NCBI GenBank assembly: GCA_022402405.1
Contig: JAKRSG010000063.1
Span: forward strand, 1-32,055
Source: Bacteroidia bacterium
Lineage (GTDB): Bacteria > Bacteroidota > Bacteroidia > UKL13-3
Reading direction: 5' to 3'
DNA length: 32,055 bases
Below, piece by piece: positions 8,656 through 15,302 of this stretch (the first letter of the stretch is position 1; every line of letters starts with the position of its first letter). Below the pieces are notes generated by a model. It made no database searches. It had not been told where the DNA came from and saw only the letters and a program-made list of their open reading frames with translations. The translations under genes were made by a program, and so were the position numbers.

Positions 8656-9147
8656 TTATTTTAATCCATCATTCATGCGCAAAAACTCTAACACGTTTCT
8701 AGCATCATCATCCGAAAGGTTTTGATTTGGCATACGAACCAAACACTCTTCCAACATCGCTATTGCTGCTGGATCTTTGTCTAACATCTCTGCAGCATTT
8801 GTAATAAAGTTCATAATCCACTCTGGCTTTCTTCTTTCGGTAACACCTTTGAAGCCGGGACCAACTAAACGTTCTTCTGTAAGTCTATGACAAGATCCAC
8901 ACTTCATATCGTAAATTCCTTTACCTCCATCGGCAAAGGCTTTGTTTAATGTTGGATCTAATTTAATGTCAGTAAATTTTCCTATTCCCTTGTCACTAGT
9001 TTCTTCTGCACTTGCCTCTTGGGTTTGGTCTGAACCAACTTCTTTGCTCGCCGATGCATTTGCGTTCGAGCTGTTGTTTTCTCCACCGCATGATGCCATC
9101 AGAAATATGGCTAAAATGGCGGTTACAGATAAGCTTATTTTTTTCAT
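8656..9147 (-). CDS. Monoheme cytochrome c lipoprotein, likely electron donor to NosZ
   Basis: This 163-residue protein has a lipobox FLMASC (Cys20), a low-complexity Ser/Ala/Glu linker (about 22-55), and one cytochrome c domain. The heme motif is CGSCH (83-87), and the likely axial methionine is in VRMPNQNL near residue 139. As first gene of the nos operon, anchored in the periplasm beside NosZ, it probably carries electrons from the quinol/cytochrome chain to the CuA site. Clade II nos clusters typically contain such cytochromes. The promoter region directly upstream (9160-9260) holds two Crp/Fnr-type boxes and two GGA-N8-TCC palindromes, so it likely controls the whole operon. Confidence 0.92.
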   Translation of the reverse strand: MKKISLSVTAILAIFLMASCGGENNSSNANASASKEVGSDQTQEASAEETSDKGIGKFTDIKLDPTLNKAFADGGKGIYDMKCGSCHRLTEERLVGPGFKGVTERRKPEWIMNFITNAAEMLDKDPAAIAMLEECLVRMPNQNLSDDDARNVLEFLRMNDGLK

Positions 9148-9166
9148 GTTTTGTTAGTTTTAATTC

Positions 9167-9180
9167 GGATGTAAAGGTCC
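9167..9180. promoter_or_regulatory. GGA(T)-N6-(A)TCC palindrome a, at the predicted nos start region
   Basis: GGATGTAAAGGTCC, flanked by C and G (9166-9181), matches the palindromes at 9245, 13581 and 25547. On the minus strand it overlaps the best -7-like sequence (GACCTTTA, 9179-9172) downstream of the Crp/Fnr box, the place expected for a repressor site. Its assignment to the local Rrf2 regulator is inferred. Confidence 0.5.
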
Positions 9181-9202
9181 GTATTTCACTTCTAATAGTT
9201 CT

Positions 9203-9216
9203 ATGACCGATGTCAA
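9203..9216. promoter_or_regulatory. Crp/Fnr-type box 1 upstream of the nos operon
   Basis: ATGACCGATGTCAA contains a TGAC-N4-GTCA inverted repeat, matching the Fnr/Crp pattern TTGAy-N4-rTCAA. Its centre is 30.5 bp upstream of the weak -7 candidate on the minus strand, close to the 29.5 bp seen at two other promoters in this window. Confidence 0.6.
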
Positions 9217-9224
9217 TAACTGAA

Positions 9225-9238
9225 CTGATATTTGTCAT
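9225..9238. promoter_or_regulatory. Crp/Fnr-type box 2 upstream of the nos operon
   Basis: CTGATATTTGTCAT is identical over 14 bases to the box at 13563-13576 upstream of the FAS1 gene. It is centred 22 bp (two helical turns) above box 1, so both boxes would lie on the same face of the DNA. Confidence 0.6.
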
Positions 9239-9244
9239 AAATAA

Positions 9245-9258
9245 GGATGTTAATGTCC
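9245..9258. promoter_or_regulatory. GGA(T)-N6-(A)TCC palindrome b, upstream of nos
   Basis: GGATGTTAATGTCC differs by one base from the palindrome at 13581-13594, and in both places it follows the same 14-base CTGATATTTGTCAT box on the plus strand. It is a candidate operator of the NsrR-like Rrf2 protein (inference). Confidence 0.5.
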
Positions 9259-9280
9259 GTTATTAAGAAAAAAACAAAAA

Positions 9281-9306
9281 AAACCTCCTCTGTGCAGAGA
9301 AGGTTT
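9281..9306 (-). terminator. Intrinsic terminator upstream of the nos promoter
   Basis: AAACCT-C-CTCTG / CAGAG-A-AGGTTT forms a stem with one mismatch and a 2-base loop. On the minus strand it is followed by a long T-rich tract (plus strand is A-rich from 9268 to 9283). It would stop minus-strand transcripts arriving from 9580 and upstream before they enter the nos promoter. Confidence 0.75.
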
Positions 9307-9586
9307 TGTGTTGAGTGATTTGTGAGTAATTGTTAATGTTTCTTGTAACTGTATTTGTACTGATTTTTTCAGGAGCAAGTAAGCACAATAATAAATGCAT
9401 GACAATACCTAATTTTAGGTATTTTTAAGAATAAATTTAGAATTAAAAAGGAAATTGATTGGTTTTGGGAAGGGTAGATGTGGCAATAAATATTTTTAGG
9501 AGGAAATCCTATTGTACTGAAGAGTGAATATTGCCTGAATTTTTGTCTTTAAAATAGCCATATAGTTTTTGAAAAATGATAAAAGT
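9307..9586. other. Gene-free stretch between two terminators
   Basis: No convincing gene is seen on either strand. The stretch holds one strong palindrome, AATACCTAATTTTAGGTATT (9404-9423, 9-bp arms), followed by TTTTTA on the plus strand. It could be a regulator site or a small hairpin. A short RNA between the two terminators is possible but not shown. Confidence 0.35.
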
Positions 9587-9612
9587 CCCCAAGCAAAAAC
9601 CTTTGCCTGGGG
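9587..9612 (-). terminator. Intrinsic terminator after the small membrane protein gene
   Basis: CCCCAAGCAAA / TTTGCCTGGGG forms an 11-bp stem with one A-C mismatch and loop AACC. The minus strand continues GACTTTTATCATTTTT, a U-rich tail. The position fits termination of transcripts from icd and the small gene at 9628. Confidence 0.7.
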
Positions 9613-9627
9613 AAATTTTACCACAAA

Positions 9628-9831
9628 CTACACTCTATTTTTTGATTGTTTAACTGAGTTTAAATGCTCTGCAAATTTGCATATAAATGCTCCTAAGAAT
9701 ATACTCAGGGCAACAAATAAATGTCGGTGCAAATCTTCATTTGAACATACGGCTAAATAGATGCATATAATCATAAAGATTAAAGTAGATGCAAATTTTA
9801 TAATTAACGATATGTTGTTTTTTGATATCAA
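9628..9831 (-). CDS. Possible small two-helix membrane protein
   Basis: The frame encodes up to 67 residues with two hydrophobic segments (about 8-28 and 38-54) joined by a charged NEDLHRH loop and a basic tail. The 5' end is a TTG codon; the first ATG would give only 48 residues and cut the first helix. It follows icd by 30 bp and is followed by a good terminator 15 bp after its stop, which argues for a real gene. No family is recognised and the codon evidence is thin. Confidence 0.4.
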   Translation of the reverse strand: MISKNNISLIIKFASTLIFMIICIYLAVCSNEDLHRHLFVALSIFLGAFICKFAEHLNSVKQSKNRV

Positions 9832-9861
9832 GGTATGTGTTGTTTAAAGTAACAAAAGGTA

Positions 9862-11298
9862 TTATTGTCCTTGACCTAATGAGTATGCAGACTTTCCATC
9901 AAACTCATAAAGGTTTTCGGTTTTAATTACATCAATTTCTTCATTTAAAGCTTGATTTAACAACTTTATAATATTTGATTTAAAGAAGTCTTGTCCTGCT
10001 TCTGCTTTAAACCTACAACGCCAATGATCTGTGCAGAATGTTTCTTTAAACCCTTCTGGCCACACTTTGATACCTCTATTGGTAATCATATTTAGTTTTA
10101 CGCCATTATCTTCTAACTTCTTTACTTTCTCTGCTAAAACATTAGGGTCAAATTGATTCCAATGAACAAACAAATCTACACCCACTAATTTTTTGTTTGC
10201 GGCAGGTTTGCGTTGATATTTTGGTAATATTAATTCAGAGTTATTTGCATACGAAACAGGTTTGAGTATGTTTGGTTTCTGACCTAAATTACTAATTACG
10301 GCTTGAGCAAATTCTTTAGTTCCTACCTTTTGTTTGCTGGTACCTTCTTTATAAATATCATAGGTATGTATTCCGTCTTCTAAGGTTTTTAACCAAGCAT
10401 TCTGAACTTTTTCGGCAATGTTGGTCTGACCAATATGATTAAGCATCATAATAGCACCTTGTAATAATCCAGATGGATTTGCCACATTTTGGCCTGCTCT
10501 TCTTGGGGCAGAACCGTGTATGGCCTCAAACATAGAGCACTCTTCACCAATATTTGCAGAGCCAGCTAAACCAACTGAGCCTGTAATTTGTGCAGCAATA
10601 TCACTTAAAACGTCGCCATATAAATTCGGCATTACAATTACATCAAACGCCTCTGGTGTATCGGCCATTTTTGCAGCACCAATATCTATAATCCAATGTT
10701 CGTTTTCAATTTCTGGATATTCTTTGGCAATCTCATCAAACACTTGATGGAATAATCCATCTGTTTGTTTCATGATATTATCTTTGGTGAAACAGGTTAC
10801 CTTTTTACGGTTTTGTTGCTTGGCATATTCAAACGCATAACGAACTATCTTTTCGCAACCTGGTCTGCTTATTAATTTTAAACATTGTACAACCTCGTCT
10901 GTTTGTTGATGCTCTATACCTGCATATAAATCTTCTTCATTCTCCCTTACAATTACAATATCCATTACCGGATGTTTGGTGCTTACAAATGGATGTAAGC
11001 TCATACACGGACGAACATTAGAATATAATCCTAAGAATTTTCTAGTTGTTACATTTAAGCTTTTATATCCACCACCTTGAGGTGTGGTGATTGGTGCTTT
11101 AAGAAAGATTTTATTTTTACGAATGGTTTCCCAAGATTCGGCAGCAATTCCTGAGGTATTTCCTGCAAGGTATACTTTTTCTCCTACCTCAATTTCATCA
11201 ATCTCAATCTGCGCTCCCGCAGCCAAAATTATTTCTAAGGTAGCGTCCATAATTTCTGGACCAATACCGTCGCCTTTTGCAACCGTTATTCTTTTCAT
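9862..11298 (-). CDS. icd: Isocitrate dehydrogenase, Thermus-type with C-terminal extension
   Basis: The product is 478 residues from the ATG at 11298 (MKRITVAKGDGIGPE); a longer frame would begin at a TTG and is unlikely. It converts isocitrate to 2-oxoglutarate in the TCA cycle. The family signature is present: NVTTRKFLGLYSNVRP (substrate loop), VRENEEDLYAGIEH, MPNLYGDVLSDIAAQITG (metal-binding Asp) and HGSAPRRAGQNVANPSG (cofactor binding). About 140 residues after the catalytic core (KLVGVDLFVHWNQFDPN onward) form the extra C-terminal domain seen in the roughly 480-500-residue Thermus-type enzymes found in many Bacteroidota. NADP use is likely but not certain. A decarboxylating relative such as isopropylmalate dehydrogenase is less likely because of the length and C-terminal domain. 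Confidence 0.9.
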   Translation of the reverse strand: MKRITVAKGDGIGPEIMDATLEIILAAGAQIEIDEIEVGEKVYLAGNTSGIAAESWETIRKNKIFLKAPITTPQGGGYKSLNVTTRKFLGLYSNVRPCMSLHPFVSTKHPVMDIVIVRENEEDLYAGIEHQQTDEVVQCLKLISRPGCEKIVRYAFEYAKQQNRKKVTCFTKDNIMKQTDGLFHQVFDEIAKEYPEIENEHWIIDIGAAKMADTPEAFDVIVMPNLYGDVLSDIAAQITGSVGLAGSANIGEECSMFEAIHGSAPRRAGQNVANPSGLLQGAIMMLNHIGQTNIAEKVQNAWLKTLEDGIHTYDIYKEGTSKQKVGTKEFAQAVISNLGQKPNILKPVSYANNSELILPKYQRKPAANKKLVGVDLFVHWNQFDPNVLAEKVKKLEDNGVKLNMITNRGIKVWPEGFKETFCTDHWRCRFKAEAGQDFFKSNIIKLLNQALNEEIDVIKTENLYEFDGKSAYSLGQGQ

Positions 11299-11316
11299 AT
11301 TTGCTTTAAATTTTGG

Positions 11317-11324
11317 CAAATCTG
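11317..11324 (-). promoter_or_regulatory. Probable -7 element of the icd promoter
   Basis: On the minus strand CAGATTTG matches the Bacteroidota -7 consensus TAnnTTTG at five of six positions. It lies 19 bases before the chosen ATG, giving a leader of about 14 nt. No clear -33 TTTG is seen. Confidence 0.4.
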
Positions 11325-11459
11325 AAAATTTAAATCTAATTTATTTTATTTATATTCGTAATAGCCGTAATATGAAAAATATATAAACTTTTGTTTAACA
11401 ATTGATTTTTAGGTTTTTAGCTTAAATGAGATATTGCATTTGTTTCCGATGGATATTAT

Positions 11460-11915
11460 TTACTTTTTAAGGATACTTTCATATAGATTAATCCAATCCT
11501 TTACACTCATTTTCGACATCAGTTCTCCAATCAGCTCAAAAGGAATATTCTCTGGTTTTTTGAACCGAATACAACTTTTGCCCATATCTAATTTTTGTTT
11601 GCTGTGTTTTGGGTATTCTGCCACAAACCATTCTAATAATTTGGGGTCAGAATAAATTCCCATATGGTATAAGTTTATGGTATTCTTTTGAGAGGCAATC
11701 CCAGCAAATGGGAGAGGTTCTGAGGGTTTGCAATGGTACCCATTTGGATATATACTATGCGGAACCACATAGCCCAAACCACCATAACTCATGCCTGCTT
11801 CAAATCCTTTTGGCAGGTTCTTTATGATGGTTTCATGTAATTTCCTAAAAGCCGCCGAACGCTCCTCCGGAATGTTATTTAATATTTCTTCTACCGTTGT
11901 CCCTGGTGCTTTCAT
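11460..11915 (-). CDS. DUF1801-family protein
   Basis: This 151-residue soluble protein begins TTVEEILNNIPEERSAAFRKLHETI and includes SYGGLGYVVPHSIYPNGYH and a C-terminal GKSCIRFKKPENIPFELIGELM. This is the pattern of the DUF1801 (YdhG-like) fold, small alpha/beta proteins of unknown biochemical role. No signal peptide or membrane helix is present. It is flanked by repeat-rich DNA upstream and by a 160-bp gap before icd, so it is probably monocistronic. Function not known. Confidence 0.75.
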   Translation of the reverse strand: MKAPGTTVEEILNNIPEERSAAFRKLHETIIKNLPKGFEAGMSYGGLGYVVPHSIYPNGYHCKPSEPLPFAGIASQKNTINLYHMGIYSDPKLLEWFVAEYPKHSKQKLDMGKSCIRFKKPENIPFELIGELMSKMSVKDWINLYESILKK

Positions 11916-12055
11916 GAGTATTGGTCGTTAGTCGTTTGTCTTTAGTCGTTAGTGAAAAAAAATAATTCGTTCCCGCGGTGGCGGGATTTCGCAATCGCTC
12001 AAACTTCATAATTCATACTTCATAATTCATACTTCATAATTCATACTTCATAATT
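11916..12055. repeat. Repeat-rich intergenic region
   Basis: It holds direct repeats of TCGTTAG (11926-11953), one copy of a GC-rich dispersed repeat (11970-12008), and a 14-bp tandem repeat TTCATAATTCATAC with about 3.6 copies (12005-12055). No gene is seen. The 14-mer array ends at the stop codon of the dioxygenase gene. Confidence 0.75.
11970..12008. repeat. Dispersed GC-rich hairpin repeat, copy A
   Basis: TTCCCGCGGTGGCGGGATTT and the following bases match the tandem copies at 25420-25497 with only a few changes. The core CCCGC...GCGGG can form a hairpin. It stands out in GC content from its surroundings. Confidence 0.7.
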
Positions 12056-12991
12056 CTAAACCGGAGCTTTCTCCGTCTCAGAAGTTCCCCAATTAGCTAA
12101 TTCCGTTTCGCTCCATAACTCTGGGAAATAAATGCGTCTTTGGAAAGCTGGATGTAAATATTTTTCCCAATGACTGCCACCTGTAGCAGTTTTGGTTTCA
12201 CCTTTCGATTTCAAATAGGTTCTGGCCGTTTCTAAATGTACCATAGGCCAATCAATATTGTATTTTTTATCAAATGCGCGCAAGGCTTCAATTAGGGCTG
12301 TCTGACCCTTTTCGTCTAATTGGGGTAACATCGTTTTGTATTTGTTATTCAAATTATGGGTCTTCATAGTGTTGGCTGTTTGAACAAATAATGGCAGGTA
12401 TTTTTGTTCAAAATCACTTAGTGTTTTATTCTTTTTATTGGTCTCTCTATTAAAACCAGCTTCTTGCCAATATAATAAAGAAAATTTCTCTTCGATAGCG
12501 GTTTCTGGAGTTAAACGATTTCTTAAATAAGCAGGAATCAACAAATCTACATCGGTACACATAAGTTCTATAAACCTAAATTGAGCCGATTGAAATCCGC
12601 TAGCAGGAGATAGGCTCAGCCTAAATTGATTGTAATCTTCATAGCTCATCCCTTGATTCATAATGCTAAATGAACTGCATAGTAAATCGGTGTATCGAAC
12701 CATACGATATAGTTTCTCTACAAATAAATTAGGCTCCATATCGCTTAAACACAATTGATCTAGCTCATGACGAATAAGCTTCAATACCAATTCTGTTATT
12801 TGATGATACACAATAAAGATGGTTTCATCTTTAAAATCTGTGCGTGGATTTTGCAAGGTAAGCAATGTATCTACCTGCACATACTCCCAATAATTAATGG
12901 CTCTGTTGTGCTTTAAGCCTCTTAAATAATTCTCCGGATCTTGCCCGTTTGCTATTAATTTATCTTTTATCTCTTGTAAAATATTCTCCAT
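12056..12991 (-). CDS. kynA: Tryptophan 2,3-dioxygenase family protein
   Basis: This 311-residue cytoplasmic heme protein has the family motif IFIVYHQITELVLKLIRHEL near residues 78-97, whose His-Gln and Glu-Leu positions are typical of tryptophan 2,3-dioxygenase, and a late ATGGSHWEKYLHPAF segment matching the TGGS substrate loop. The canonical reaction opens the indole ring of tryptophan with O2 to give N-formylkynurenine. Length and all-helical character fit. No kynureninase or formamidase gene is nearby, so the rest of the pathway must be elsewhere. The gene stands alone, with rrf2 65 bp upstream in the same direction. Substrate is inferred from the family. Confidence 0.8.
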   Translation of the reverse strand: MENILQEIKDKLIANGQDPENYLRGLKHNRAINYWEYVQVDTLLTLQNPRTDFKDETIFIVYHQITELVLKLIRHELDQLCLSDMEPNLFVEKLYRMVRYTDLLCSSFSIMNQGMSYEDYNQFRLSLSPASGFQSAQFRFIELMCTDVDLLIPAYLRNRLTPETAIEEKFSLLYWQEAGFNRETNKKNKTLSDFEQKYLPLFVQTANTMKTHNLNNKYKTMLPQLDEKGQTALIEALRAFDKKYNIDWPMVHLETARTYLKSKGETKTATGGSHWEKYLHPAFQRRIYFPELWSETELANWGTSETEKAPV

Positions 12992-13056
12992 GTTTACTGG
13001 GTGCGTTTATGAAATTACGATTTCAAATATCAAATTTATTTTTTATTTGTTTGAAC

Positions 13057-13488
13057 CTATTTATTATTCAATACAAAAACATTGTCTTTCAGTTGCTCAG
13101 AAAGCTCATGTATCATAGTGTTTTCTAGCATTTTCTTTAAATCTGTGCGCACGTTTAAAAAATGATAATGAAGCGGACATGGATTTTTGGCGTTGCACTG
13201 TTTTAGACCCAAACCGCATGCCGTAAAAATTGAATCGCCATCTACCACCTTAACAATATCAATTAATCTTACTTTGCTTTCAGGTTTTATAAAAAAACCA
13301 CCACCCGGACCTTTAGATGATTGAATTAGGTCTGCATGAACTAATTTCTGAAGGAGTTTAGCAATGTATTGAGCAGGCACATCTGCCTTTTCTGAGATTT
13401 CATGTAAGTTAGATTTATGCCCATCCTGGGTGTTTTGGCAGATAATAATTACTGCTCTTATAGCGTATTCACAAGATTTTGAAAACAT
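13057..13488 (-). CDS. Rrf2-family transcriptional regulator with Fe-S-type cysteines (NsrR-like)
   Basis: This 143-residue protein has an N-terminal winged helix (KSCEYAIRAVIIICQ at the start, recognition region ADVPAQYIAKLLQKL near 35-49, wing KGPGGGFFI near 59-67). It also has a three-cysteine cluster, C91, C98 and C104, with spacing C-x6-C-x5-C. Rrf2 proteins with three such cysteines (NsrR, IscR) bind an iron-sulfur cluster and sense NO or cluster status. The spacing differs slightly from both reference proteins. It diverges from the FAS1 gene and shares an intergenic region that contains a Crp/Fnr box and a GGAT-N6-ATCC palindrome. The same palindrome precedes nos and ric, so it is the best candidate for its operator and for autoregulation. 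NO sensing is an inference. Confidence 0.88.
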   Translation of the reverse strand: MFSKSCEYAIRAVIIICQNTQDGHKSNLHEISEKADVPAQYIAKLLQKLVHADLIQSSKGPGGGFFIKPESKVRLIDIVKVVDGDSIFTACGLGLKQCNAKNPCPLHYHFLNVRTDLKKMLENTMIHELSEQLKDNVFVLNNK

Positions 13489-13526
13489 AACTTTGATATA
13501 TAAAAGTTCGCAAAATAAGGTTTAAT

Positions 13527-13544
13527 TCTGTTTCTAAAAACAGA
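13527..13544. promoter_or_regulatory. Inverted repeat near the rrf2 promoter
   Basis: TCTGTTT-CTAA-AAACAGA has 7-bp perfect arms, 39 bp upstream of the rrf2 start codon. It may be an operator or part of the rrf2 promoter. It does not match the other two motifs found in the window. Confidence 0.35.
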
Positions 13545-13562
13545 TATAAGTATCTTTTTTAT

Positions 13563-13576
13563 CTGATATTTGTCAT
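13563..13576. promoter_or_regulatory. Crp/Fnr-type box in the rrf2/FAS1 intergenic region
   Basis: CTGATATTTGTCAT is identical to the box at 9225-9238. Its centre (13569.5) is 29.5 bp before the first base of a perfect -7 element (13599), which places it near -41.5 from the expected start of transcription, the classic class II activator position. Confidence 0.7.
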
Positions 13577-13580
13577 TTTC

Positions 13581-13594
13581 GGATGTTAATATCC
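13581..13594. promoter_or_regulatory. GGAT-N6-ATCC palindrome c
   Basis: GGATGTTAATATCC is extended by flanking C and G to a 16-bp inverted repeat (13580-13595). It sits between the Crp/Fnr box and the -7 element of the FAS1 promoter, so a protein bound here would block RNA polymerase. Confidence 0.6.
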
Positions 13595-13598
13595 GAAA

Positions 13599-13606
13599 TA
13601 TGTTTG
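13599..13606 (+). promoter_or_regulatory. -7 element of the FAS1 lipoprotein promoter
   Basis: TATGTTTG is a perfect TAnnTTTG. No -33 TTTG is present at the usual distance, consistent with dependence on an activator at the box 13563-13576. Transcription would start near 13611, leaving a 17-nt leader before the ATG at 13628. Confidence 0.65.
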
Positions 13607-13627
13607 TTCCAACAATTTAATACAACT

Positions 13628-14185
13628 ATGAAGAAATTATTTTTAAGTGCATTGGCCTTGGTAGGTTTGTTTTACCTAAGTTCTTGTGGAAACTCTGAAG
13701 CCACTAGTAGCGAAAATTCTGCTGAAACAGAAGCATCATCAGGCGGCGGACAAGCTTCGGTTCAAGACGATTTATCTGAAAAAGATATTGTAAAAGTAGC
13801 GGTTGGTTCAGCCGACCACTCAACATTGGTAACTGCAGTGAAAGCTGCTGATTTGGTAAATGTATTATCAAATGCTGGTCCGTTTACCGTTTTTGCTCCA
13901 GTTAACAAAGCCTTTGATGAGTTGCCAGCAGGTGCAGTGGAAGATTTATTAAAACCAGAAAAAAAAGAGGCTTTACAAGATGTTTTACAATATCATGTGG
14001 CTGTTGCGGTTTATCAACCAAGCATGTTTACCGATGGTCAGAAAATTGAAATGGTGAACGGAGGTTATGCCACCATTAGCATCAAAGATGGCAAAACGTT
14101 TATCAACGATGCAGAGCTTTTAGGAAATGTTAAAGCTTCTAATGGTATCGTTTATGTGTTAGACAAAGTTTTGTTACCTCAATAG
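13628..14185 (+). CDS. Fasciclin (FAS1) domain lipoprotein
   Basis: The product is 185 residues from the ATG at 13628. An upstream in-frame start at 13583 would lie inside the promoter elements, so it is rejected. There is a lipoprotein signal (lipobox FYLSSC), a Ser/Glu/Gly-rich linker and then one FAS1 domain: SADHSTLVTAVKAADLVNVL, GPFTVFAPVNKAFDELPAG, a YHV motif, and NGIVYVLDKVLLP at the end. FAS1 proteins are extracellular adhesion or structural modules; the bacterial function is usually unknown. The promoter has the same Crp/Fnr box plus palindrome arrangement as nos, so its expression is likely tied to nitrogen oxides or low oxygen. How a FAS1 lipoprotein serves that condition is not clear. 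Confidence 0.9.
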   Translation: MKKLFLSALALVGLFYLSSCGNSEATSSENSAETEASSGGGQASVQDDLSEKDIVKVAVGSADHSTLVTAVKAADLVNVLSNAGPFTVFAPVNKAFDELPAGAVEDLLKPEKKEALQDVLQYHVAVAVYQPSMFTDGQKIEMVNGGYATISIKDGKTFINDAELLGNVKASNGIVYVLDKVLLPQ

Positions 14186-14212
14186 GTTCTATTTTTTTAC
14201 TTGGTTTGCTTT

Positions 14213-14247
14213 AAAAGACTCATTTGTAGACAACAAATGGGTCTTTT
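14213..14247 (+). terminator. Intrinsic terminator after the FAS1 gene, probably bidirectional
   Basis: AAAAGACTCATTTGT / ACAAATGGGTCTTTT forms a 15-bp stem with one G-T pair and a 5-base loop. It is followed by TATTTTAT on the plus strand. Its last base is part of the stop codon of the convergent di-heme protein gene, so it may serve both genes. Confidence 0.8.
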
Positions 14248-15302
14248 TATTTTATATAATCCCAATCACTAAGTGCTTTTAGAAAGGCAATTAATTGCTG
14301 CTTTTGTATGGGTGTTAAATTCAATTTTCTAGTTCCATTTCTTTTGTTTAATAGTGGATCTACATGTTTATCGTCGGATACACCTTCGTTGTAATGATCT
14401 ATTACTTGCTCCAAGTTGCTAAACCTCCCATCGTGCATGTATGGAGCCGTAAATTCAATGTTTCTAAGTGTTGGACTTAAGAACTTACCCATGTCTTCTT
14501 GCCTTTGTGTTAGGTTAAACAGGCCTTTATCGGAGCCGTTGTAGCTTATATTTAAACCAGTATTGTGAAATTCTTGATCGCTAAACAATGGATCAGAATG
14601 ACAATGAAAGCAATCGCCTTTCTCCGAGAAAAAAATTACATAGCCTTCATGTTCCATTTGGTTTAGGCTCAATTCTCTTCTTTTAAATTTATCGAATTTA
14701 GAGTTAGCGCTAATCATGGTTCTTATATGCTGAGCCAAAGCCATGGCTATGGTTTTTTTGAGTTGGTGGTAAGGAACTTCTTCTATTTTATTAATACCAA
14801 ACGCTTTCTTAAAAAGACTTGGATATACCGAATGCTCCGATAGTTTTTTATAAAGTTCATCGGGTTTTGTATTAAAAAATTCAGGCTCAAAATCGCCCAT
14901 AGCCAAGGTGTCTAAATTGTGCTCTGATCCTGTCCAATTAAACTTATTTCTAAAGGCTAAATTAACATGCGGTGGCACACTAATTTTAGTTCCCGACCAA
15001 GAATTAAAAATGGGTAAAGAAAAGGAATTTTCTTTAAGATGACAGCTGCTACACGACCTTCCATTGCTAGATAAAATAGGGTCTGAATAGAGCATTTTAC
15101 CTAATTGAATACCTTCTATTGTAAGTGGGTTTTCTTTGGATAAATAGGATTTTGGGAACCCCGTTGGAATGGCTAATGAATAGGGGGTAGGTTCATTATT
15201 TTCTGGATTTACCGTCGTTTCTTCCTGGCAAGATATGCTTAACAAAAGCATTCCTACACATGCCATTAGTTTAGTTTTGTATAAGGAAGGTGTCATAGCC
15301 AT
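14247..15302 (-). CDS. MauG/MbnH-like di-heme cytochrome c peroxidase-family lipoprotein
   Basis: This 351-residue exported protein has a lipobox SISC (Cys25) and two c-heme motifs, CSSCH at 84-88 and CFHCH at 231-235. APYMHDGRF near 286-294 is typical of the bacterial cytochrome c peroxidase/MauG superfamily. The gene overlaps the MbnP-like gene upstream by 32 bp. In methanobactin and related operons, the MauG-like enzyme MbnH oxidises a tryptophan of its partner MbnP to kynurenine, which takes part in copper binding. This pairing and overlap suggest the same relationship. An ordinary peroxidase that removes H2O2 cannot be excluded. Internal ATGs at residues 3 and 13 are possible alternative starts. 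Confidence 0.85.
   Translation of the reverse strand: MAMTPSLYKTKLMACVGMLLLSISCQEETTVNPENNEPTPYSLAIPTGFPKSYLSKENPLTIEGIQLGKMLYSDPILSSNGRSCSSCHLKENSFSLPIFNSWSGTKISVPPHVNLAFRNKFNWTGSEHNLDTLAMGDFEPEFFNTKPDELYKKLSEHSVYPSLFKKAFGINKIEEVPYHQLKKTIAMALAQHIRTMISANSKFDKFKRRELSLNQMEHEGYVIFFSEKGDCFHCHSDPLFSDQEFHNTGLNISYNGSDKGLFNLTQRQEDMGKFLSPTLRNIEFTAPYMHDGRFSNLEQVIDHYNEGVSDDKHVDPLLNKRNGTRKLNLTPIQKQQLIAFLKALSDWDYIK

Noticed and set aside
8942..9238. Short frames on both strands over the nos cytochrome start and promoter
   Set aside because: They overlap a clear cytochrome c gene and the regulatory sites; no recognisable protein.
12005..12055. 14-bp tandem array as a regulatory iteron or origin
   Set aside because: It is a short AT-rich array at the 3' end of a gene with no replication gene near; it looks like simple intergenic repeat expansion.
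13583..13627. Upstream start for the FAS1 lipoprotein
   Set aside because: The extra residues would be encoded by the operator and -7 element, and the lipoprotein signal begins at the ATG at 13628.
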